64,000 bases of DNA, taken from NCBI GenBank assembly GCA_902702965.1, contig CACRXP010000047.1:1446141-1510140 (forward strand), written 5' to 3'. Within the stretch, counting starts at the first letter, position 1. Each line of letters opens with the position of its first letter. The stretch is from Spirometra erinaceieuropaei (lineage: Eukaryota; Platyhelminthes; Cestoda; Diphyllobothriidea; Diphyllobothriidae). The notes beneath the pieces were generated by a model. That model did no database searches. It was given only the letters and a program-made list of their open reading frames with translations, and was not told the origin of the DNA. Positions 58,571 through 64,000 of this stretch are shown piece by piece. Made by a program: the position numbers and the translations under genes.

Positions 58571-58802
58571 GTGCTACTTACAAAAACGAAGGAGAGTGGG
58601 ATGACAATTTACAGGCCCCGGCTATTGTGTAACCGCATTTAATAATAATTGTTTAATTGAACACTCGTGTGGGCTCCCAGGTCTCGTCCCTGTTGCAGGT
58701 CTTGGTACTTGGCGTGACAACGTCTCTATGATGGGGTCTGTCAGCGCCGTCTTCCAGCTCATTTTTTATCCGCGCAACACTCTCTGAATACCAACAACAG
58801 CT
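58571..58802. other. No recognised feature
   Basis: This is a short spacer between the gene and the SINE1 composite. Confidence 0.4.
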
Positions 58803-59225
58803 ACAACAGTGGGCGCTCACCGATCAGGTTACGGAACATGCTCGTTCCGTTGTGCCTTGGGATTCATACTAGAACCCTCGCAGGCAGTCGCAAAGCGACT
58901 AGTAGAATGATGTAAATCAGGCGGTACCGACAAAGACTAGGGAGACCGGAATGACCATTTCTGACGTATTAGCCGTCGTCAGCCAGTCATACCCAACCCC
59001 GGAGTGTGGACCACTTGAGGTTCGAACCCGGGATCTTTGATGTACATCTATGACTAGTCGCTGTTTAACTGCCCGCGAGGGTTCTAGTGTGAGTCTCAAG
59101 GCACAACGGAACGAGCATGTTCCGTAACCTGATCGGTGAGCGCCCACTGTCATAACTGATATTCCCGATCACAACCGACAGGACAACGGACCCCTGGCTG
59201 AATGGTAGAGTGTCAATCTCCATGA
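58803..59225. repeat. SINE1-derived inverted composite, copy 2
   Basis: A minus-oriented SINE1 (58803-59040) has its 3' end at the left (GGGCGCTCACCGATCAGGTT) and B box GGTTCGAACCCGGG at 59019-59032. It is followed by an inverted second copy of that 3' end (59050-59150: GCGAGGGTTCTAGTGTGAGT, CCTGATCGGTGAGCGCCCAC). A plus-oriented SINE1 head follows (59165-59225: CGATCACAACCGACAGGACA, TGGCTGAATGGTAGAG). The same layout is at 14488. Confidence 0.7.
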
Positions 59226-60004
59226 ACAAAGTTGTATTTATGACGGCGAAAAACCCTCAGCGCAGATAGACGCTCAGCAAGAATGGATGTTCCATGGGTC
59301 TCGTCTTCATTCCCCAGGAAAGGAGAAGGCCACTTTCACGTGCTCTGCCCTCTTCAACTAAAGGGTGTCCACTGCAATTTTGTCGATGCAGACGGTCTAC
59401 TATCTGGAGTGTTGACATGTAAACACTTGGTGCCCCTAAACCAACCCCTCGGAGGATGTGGGCGCCGCCTCAAATCATAGGGCTGATAAGGCCTTTCAAA
59501 TTATGACTGACCTGTCAAAATTAGGTCAGTCCTTTTGCGCTTTCGAGAAAGACCAGTGGCGACTTGTTGAACTGGTCTGACCTGGGAGTTGGCGGTTTAA
59601 TTAGGAAAGGTTGGCTGCATGACCTCCTTAGGCAAAACAGACCGGCGTCATCGTGTGTGCTAAAAAAAACAAATATGCCCCCATACGTTTTGTCGTTTCC
59701 TTGTTTTTTTTAGATGCATGCATGCGTTGAAAATACCCACGGCGGTCATCATACTGAAGCGTGAGTTCCCTAAGGGGGTTACGGCAAACTTTTCAAAAAA
59801 TAAAGCTCTTACTCCATGCGAGTCTTCTAAATTTTTTCCCGTAGACCGACCAATGTGAACTTTTTACGCCTCCACAGCTCTGTGCTTTGCAGTTTTGAGT
59901 AAGTGCTAACTACTGGCGTAATTTTTTTCACGCATCGATGGTAAGCTTGTCGCGTACTGTATACTGCAATAGCGCGTCCCCAACTTAAAAAAGACTAGGA
60001 GGTG
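59226..60004. other. No recognised feature
   Basis: One 65-codon frame (59283-59480) has no motif. Confidence 0.4.
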
Positions 60005-60260
60005 AATAGATAGATAGAGGGCTAACAGGTTAGTTTTCATCGGGCGAGAGCACGAACTCGGATGAAAGCGGGCCTATAGCCCCACCGACGGGGATGAGTT
60101 ACCAGATGCGAGACGCAGTCGCGTGGAGCTAACAATGTCTGGAACCAGACAAAGTCTATATGCCAGAACAGGGCACTCGTGAGGGAAGGAAAGGAAGCCA
60201 CCAAAAAGTGTCCATCATTTAGAAATAGGGTGTAGTCTAACAACAATCGCAGTCACACGT
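60005..60260 (-). repeat. Possible LINE 3' end with TATC tail
   Basis: Read on the minus strand, a 69-codon frame (60246-60037) is followed by CTCTATCTATCTATTC (60007-60022), a short-repeat tail like that of LINE-A copies 4 and 5. The sequence before the tail is not LINE-A, so it would be another family. Confidence 0.3.
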
Positions 60261-60344
60261 CTAACTGACGAACCATAGTATTTGCCTCTGGAAGAAGCAA
60301 CCCCCAGATTGTCAGGGCAAATTTATTTCGCTGTTTTTGGCTAC

Positions 60345-60500
60345 TCTGTTAGGGTTAGGACTTGGGCATCGACTACGATAGACGCCAATGATCCGGCATG
60401 GAGTTGGATATAGAGTAAGCGTTTAGGGGCTACGTGATCAGCGTTTGGGTTACAACTAGGTCCAGTTTTACTTCTAACCCTAGTCCTAACCCCAACCTAT
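60345..60500. repeat. Telomere-like patches of both strands
   Basis: GTTAGGGTTAGGACTTGGGC at 60348 is G-rich and TAACCCTAGTCCTAACCCCA at 60475 is C-rich, so the two patches face each other. Confidence 0.6.
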
Positions 60501-61284
60501 ACTGGGGGCCCGTGTGTACGATTTTGCCAGGGGATCCCTAAAGGTGCGCCTAACCATCGACTCCTCTGGGCCTGGTTAAATAAAAATTCTAGGGGAGTCC
60601 ACTGCATCCCAGGACCAGCCTTTCCTGATCTCACCCTGAATTCAGTTTTTTGGGACCAAAACTGGGGGCGCGTGTTAGCTCATACCAGGGGTGTACGAGG
60701 TGCCGTGAGCAAGACACACGTTGCAATTGTACGTTAAAACCAACTTTATCGATCCGATTCAATGAACGTTTCCCTGACTTACATACACTGCCGGCAATTG
60801 TCATGCACGAAGGTGCAGAATAGGTGACGCCTTCTGGCACTGGTAGTGCAGGCACAACTATAGTGATAAAACCACGTATAGGCAAGCACATCGGTTAACC
60901 TTGATTGACACTTTTGCCTCGCCCCGTCCCGGCACCCAACTCTAATCTGTCGTTTTTTAAATCGTGTTAAGCACGACAGCTACTAACCGGAGGCCGTCCT
61001 TGACCGGTGGGCTGAACCAGATGAGTGTCCGACGCTTGTGTCTTCACACCACCAAACTCCCTTCCCCCACCAAAAAAGGTCCTATGGGGAGGACAATATA
61101 CAATGCCGTAGGCGGGCCAGGCAAACTCAGATCGTCCTTCCATTCAGCAAAAGTATAGCTCGGCAGCCGCTTGGAATGACTAGACAGCTCTGTATAGGGA
61201 TAATACTATTTTTCCACTCACGGGAAATGTATCCCAAACAAATCCCGGCAAATCGCGCCATCTGCAAGCAGACCGTTCAGTGTA
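60501..61284. other. No recognised feature
   Basis: Two blocks share a -CTGGGGGC.CGTGT- motif (60500 and 60663), perhaps a small local duplication. No coding sequence was identified. Confidence 0.4.
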
Positions 61285-62235
61285 TTTGAGGGAAATAGGC
61301 TTACGCCTTTGAACTCCCAATTTGTACAAAAAAATCGTAGAAATTAGCAACATCATGAAGAAAATCCAACAAAGAATGAATGCAGACATCGATCCACGTA
61401 GGACACTGTTTTTTTATGGTTAAAAAGTCCCATAGTCCACCTGCTGGTGCAACATATGACTGTCAGGCCGATAGTTAAATGTCTCCACAGGCTGAGACAG
61501 GTTATTCCACGGTTCCACGACACTATTGGGGAAAAATACTTTATCACATCCAGTCTACCTTGGGACGCAAGTAGTTTGAAGGGATGTCCCCGGAGGTTAG
61601 TTAGAAAAAGTCGTTACACCGGAGGGCGCAGTCCAATCCACGCACGATACGGAAAGCTTGTAGTAAATCTCCGCGCACCTGCCTATAACTCAGAGGATAG
61701 AGATTAAGGTTGATCAGGCGGGTCTCGTAAGGCAGTGCACTTTGACTTCTTATTTAACGCTCGCCACTGCACCCTTTCCAGTAAATTGTAATCCTGCTGC
61801 GTCCTGGATTGCACATCCAGACTTCTTCCCTACAAGCGTGCCGGAGACTTTGGAAAGGCAGTCTTCATCGAAAACTGTGAATGTCCGTCTGATGGCTTAC
61901 AGCATTGAAGTTGTGGCTTTAGCTGCCTTACGACATTGCGTAGAGGGCCTTAGGGTGTCTGCAATCCAGATTGCATGATTTTTCTAAGTTTCTGCTTCTT
62001 GGAGTGGCATCCCGTTCAGATAATATTGCCACACATTATGGACATGATTTCGATTCCCGAGACGCAGTATGGTGCATTTGTTCAAATTGAAGGACAGGAG
62101 CCATATACGGGACCACTCATCAAGCCGACGAGGATTTTCTTGAAAGCTGGTCTCATCGGCAGCATCGTGGATGACTTTTCAGATTTTAATGACATCTGCG
62201 AACATGGCACAATCGCAGTCCATAGATGCTAAACT
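61285..62235 (-). mobile_element. LINE-B copy 4, 3' part of ORF2 and tail
   Basis: Minus-strand reading from 62235 down: RT palm with FADV at 62191-62202 (FADD expected), DEWSRIWLLSFNLNKCTILR, the C-terminal domain, and SPIVSWNRGITCLSLWRHLT (61480-61540). The last matches PTVSCNRGITCPRRL in copy 1. The 3' end is GGGAGTTCAAAGGCGTAAGC, TTTCCCTCAAA. At least three frame breaks occur. It is 5'-truncated inside the palm, so it keeps only the end of the RT. Confidence 0.75.
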
Positions 62236-62589
62236 GACAGTCAAAATGATCAAGCGAACAACAATCACCGTCTCCACACTCTCCATTTCACCCGAACTGT
62301 CTGTTAAAGTGATTCTGGCAGCCCGGAGTGTTTGTTCTCTTTTAGAAAATCGTGCGGGGAAAAGGGCCGGAAAGGATGGCGAGGCAAGATCTTATTTCGC
62401 AGCCCTGCCTGTTAGGGGTTAGGGTCAGGAGTTAAGTTTAGAGGTTGGGGTTAGGGACCAGAGTTAGTGGTTAGCGGTTAGAGGTTATAGATTAGGGTTA
62501 GGGTTTAGACTGGGGTTTGTCTACTGCAGGTACGGCTACGAAATAACATGCGACCGAGGGTGGCTATGATCGCCGGCGAAGTGGTCCGC
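62236..62589. repeat. Spacer with telomere-like array
   Basis: 62405-62515 carries GTTAGGGGTTAGGGTCAGG and further TTAGGG-type units, G-rich on the plus strand. The rest is unassigned. Confidence 0.65.
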
Positions 62590-62699
62590 TACCAAGTGGG
62601 GTTTGGGGCTCTCAGTGAAATCTGTTTCTCTTAAAAGGGTAAACTGGAGGAGGTGGGTGGCGACTAGGCCTTATTCTGTAGCGGACTTCCCATAGGTTG

Positions 62700-63235
62700 A
62701 AGTCGCCTTCGCCATCAGGAACGGCGTGGTGGGACTGCTGTCCGGCCTACCACGCGGTGTCAGTGGCTTTCTCTTAACCAGGAGGCTGCTACCCCGCGGC
62801 AACAAATTCGCCACCCCCGTCAACGTCTACGCTCCCTCAATGACCAACTCGGATGACGTGAAGAATAAGTTCTGCGAAGACCTGCACGTCCTCCTAGAAA
62901 CTGTACCGAAGACGGACAAACTAGTGACCTCGGCGCCCGTCGGCGTCGGTCATCATGGGACCAGCAGGTACAACAGCAGTGGTCTTTTTCTCCTGCTGGG
63001 GCACAGTCTTCTCCTAACCAACACCTTCCGTCTCCCGATGCGGGGGAAGGCGACGTGTATGCACCCGTGCTCGCGTTACTGGGGTCTGCTGGACTGCGTC
63101 TTGGTTCAAAGGCGCGACAAGCGTGACATGCTCGTGACTAAGGCGAGCTGTGGTGCTGACTGCCGGACAGATCAACCCTCTCCAGGAGGAGACTCTAACT
63201 CCAACTGCGCAGGCGGCCGCAAGGTAAACTAAATA
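62700..63235 (+). pseudogene. LINE-C endonuclease with catalytic block deleted
   Basis: The frame 62726-63232 contains NGVVGLLSGLPRGVSGFLLT, NKFATPVNVYAPSMTNSDDV, KFCEDLHVLLETVPKTDKLV, and LLLTNTFRLPMRGKATCMHP then LLDCVLVQRRDKRDMLVTK. Between KTDKLV and GVGHHGTSR the catalytic GDFN motif of this endonuclease type is gone; the neighbouring residues remain, so a small deletion or rewriting removed the metal-binding Asp-Asn. The final Asp-His pair is also changed (CRTDQPSP). It is inactive even though it is open over 168 codons. Confidence 0.7.
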
Positions 63236-63239
63236 CCTT

Positions 63240-64000
63240 ATTACTTGATACGGCTTAACGTCGATTGAATTTTAGGAGCTGCATGAAATCAGAATCGGAC
63301 GAAATGTAAATCCTGGAGGCACATGCCAGTGTTGAAATCCGGTGGAGAGAGCTGCGGGATGCGGTCCAGTCCACCGTAGTGGAAGTCCTCGGCCGTGCTC
63401 GCCGCCAGCACCAGGCTGGGTTTGACAACAATGATGAAGAAACCAGCACTCTCCTCTGTGAGAAACGCCGATCATACGCGACCTTCACCACCCGCAGCAG
63501 CATTCAAATAAGGCCCCATAACTCCGTTGCCGATGACTAGTATAACAGAGGTTGAGGGGAGATGCAGAACGACTGGATGACTCCCAAGACTGAGATAATT
63601 CAGGTATATACCGACCGTGGTGAGATGGAGAATATTTCCACTGCCTTCAAAGCAGTCTGAGGTCCACAAGCCAAGGGAACTGCGCCACTGCTGAGCCAGA
63701 ATGGTGCAACCCTTTTGACTCAGAAGTCACAGGTCCTGGAGCGTTGGGCCGCGCACTTTCAAGGCGTCCTCAACTAACCGTCGACAATACTCGAAGAAGC
63801 CTGCAATCGCAAGTTGACGCCGACGACGACCTCTGTCGCCCGCCCTCTCCTCTTGAAACTGTCAAAGCAATACAACAGCTGTCCTGTGGAAAAACACCCG
63901 GAGTAGACCCATTTCGAGTCGAAGTCAACTATTGAAGTCACCAAAGTTCATGAAAAAGCTTACCGTGATATTCCAGGAGATGTGATGACAAAGACATCTC
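63240..64000 (+). pseudogene. LINE-C linker and RT start, frameshifted
   Basis: Pieces in different phases match the RTE linker: ARRQHQAGF near 63400 and VKAIQQLSCGKTPGVDPFRV (63862-63920), which aligns with the IRAVQQL-type block before the RT. Frame changes occur at least four times. The palm motifs lie outside the window. Confidence 0.65.

Larger units (their letters stand above)
62590..64000 (+). mobile_element. LINE-C copy 2, runs off the window
   Basis: The endonuclease (about 62700-63235) and linker plus start of the RT (63240-64000) are in order, as in RTE-like elements. The 5' edge is unclear. The copy overlaps copy 1 only in the end of the endonuclease and the RT start. Confidence 0.7.

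Overview
This window is eukaryotic and looks like flatworm DNA, most likely from a tapeworm with a large repeat-rich genome, perhaps of the diphyllobothriidean type. The reasons are the dense, decayed non-LTR retrotransposons, an RTE-like element ending in C2H2 zinc fingers, Penelope-like and Merlin-like relics, tRNA-derived SINEs, degenerate TTAGGG-type arrays, and one long-intron gene. The organism is inferred from memory of these families; no database was searched. Names such as LINE-A or MITE-FB are local labels. Element edges are good to about 10-50 bases unless exact bases are given.

Region 1 (1-26040) is a graveyard of LINEs. LINE-A (CR1/Jockey-like; endonuclease, RT, short-repeat tail) has six pieces on the plus strand: 820-1640, 1641-3712, 5545-9475, 9637-11745, 12770-13259 (holding a 195-base N gap) and 15000-16405. 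LINE-B has a 5'-truncated copy at 3713-5544, a nearly intact minus-strand copy at 17607-21460 inserted inside the endonuclease of an older LINE-B, and short 3' ends at 9578 and 22380. LINE-C (RTE-like with zinc fingers) fills 22546-26040.

Region 2 (26041-41000) has few recognisable genes. It holds tRNA-derived SINE1 and SINE2 copies, hairpin mariner-like MITEs with TA target sites, a Penelope-like relic (32836-34660, minus), a Merlin transposase fragment (35576-35913, minus), a 1.15-kb foldback structure with GAA/TTC tracts (37787-38941) and degenerate telomere-like DNA.

Region 3 (41053-58570) holds the only convincing host gene, on the plus strand. A TATA box precedes a signal-peptide exon (41146-41239). 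After a 6.7-kb intron come a large Ser/Thr-rich exon (47969-49122), a Cys-containing helical exon (56612-56806) and a probable last exon (58308-58415) followed by AATAAA. All splice phases agree and the model codes for 516 residues: a secreted mucin-like protein with a small helical C-terminal domain. Its introns are full of SINEs, MITEs, telomere-like arrays and a third dispersed repeat, REP-D.

Region 4 (58800-64000) holds an inverted SINE1 composite, telomere-like arrays, a minus-strand LINE-B fragment (61285-62235) and the start of a second LINE-C that runs off the window.

Every retroelement open frame seen is broken, or has lost a catalytic residue, or both. None looks autonomous.
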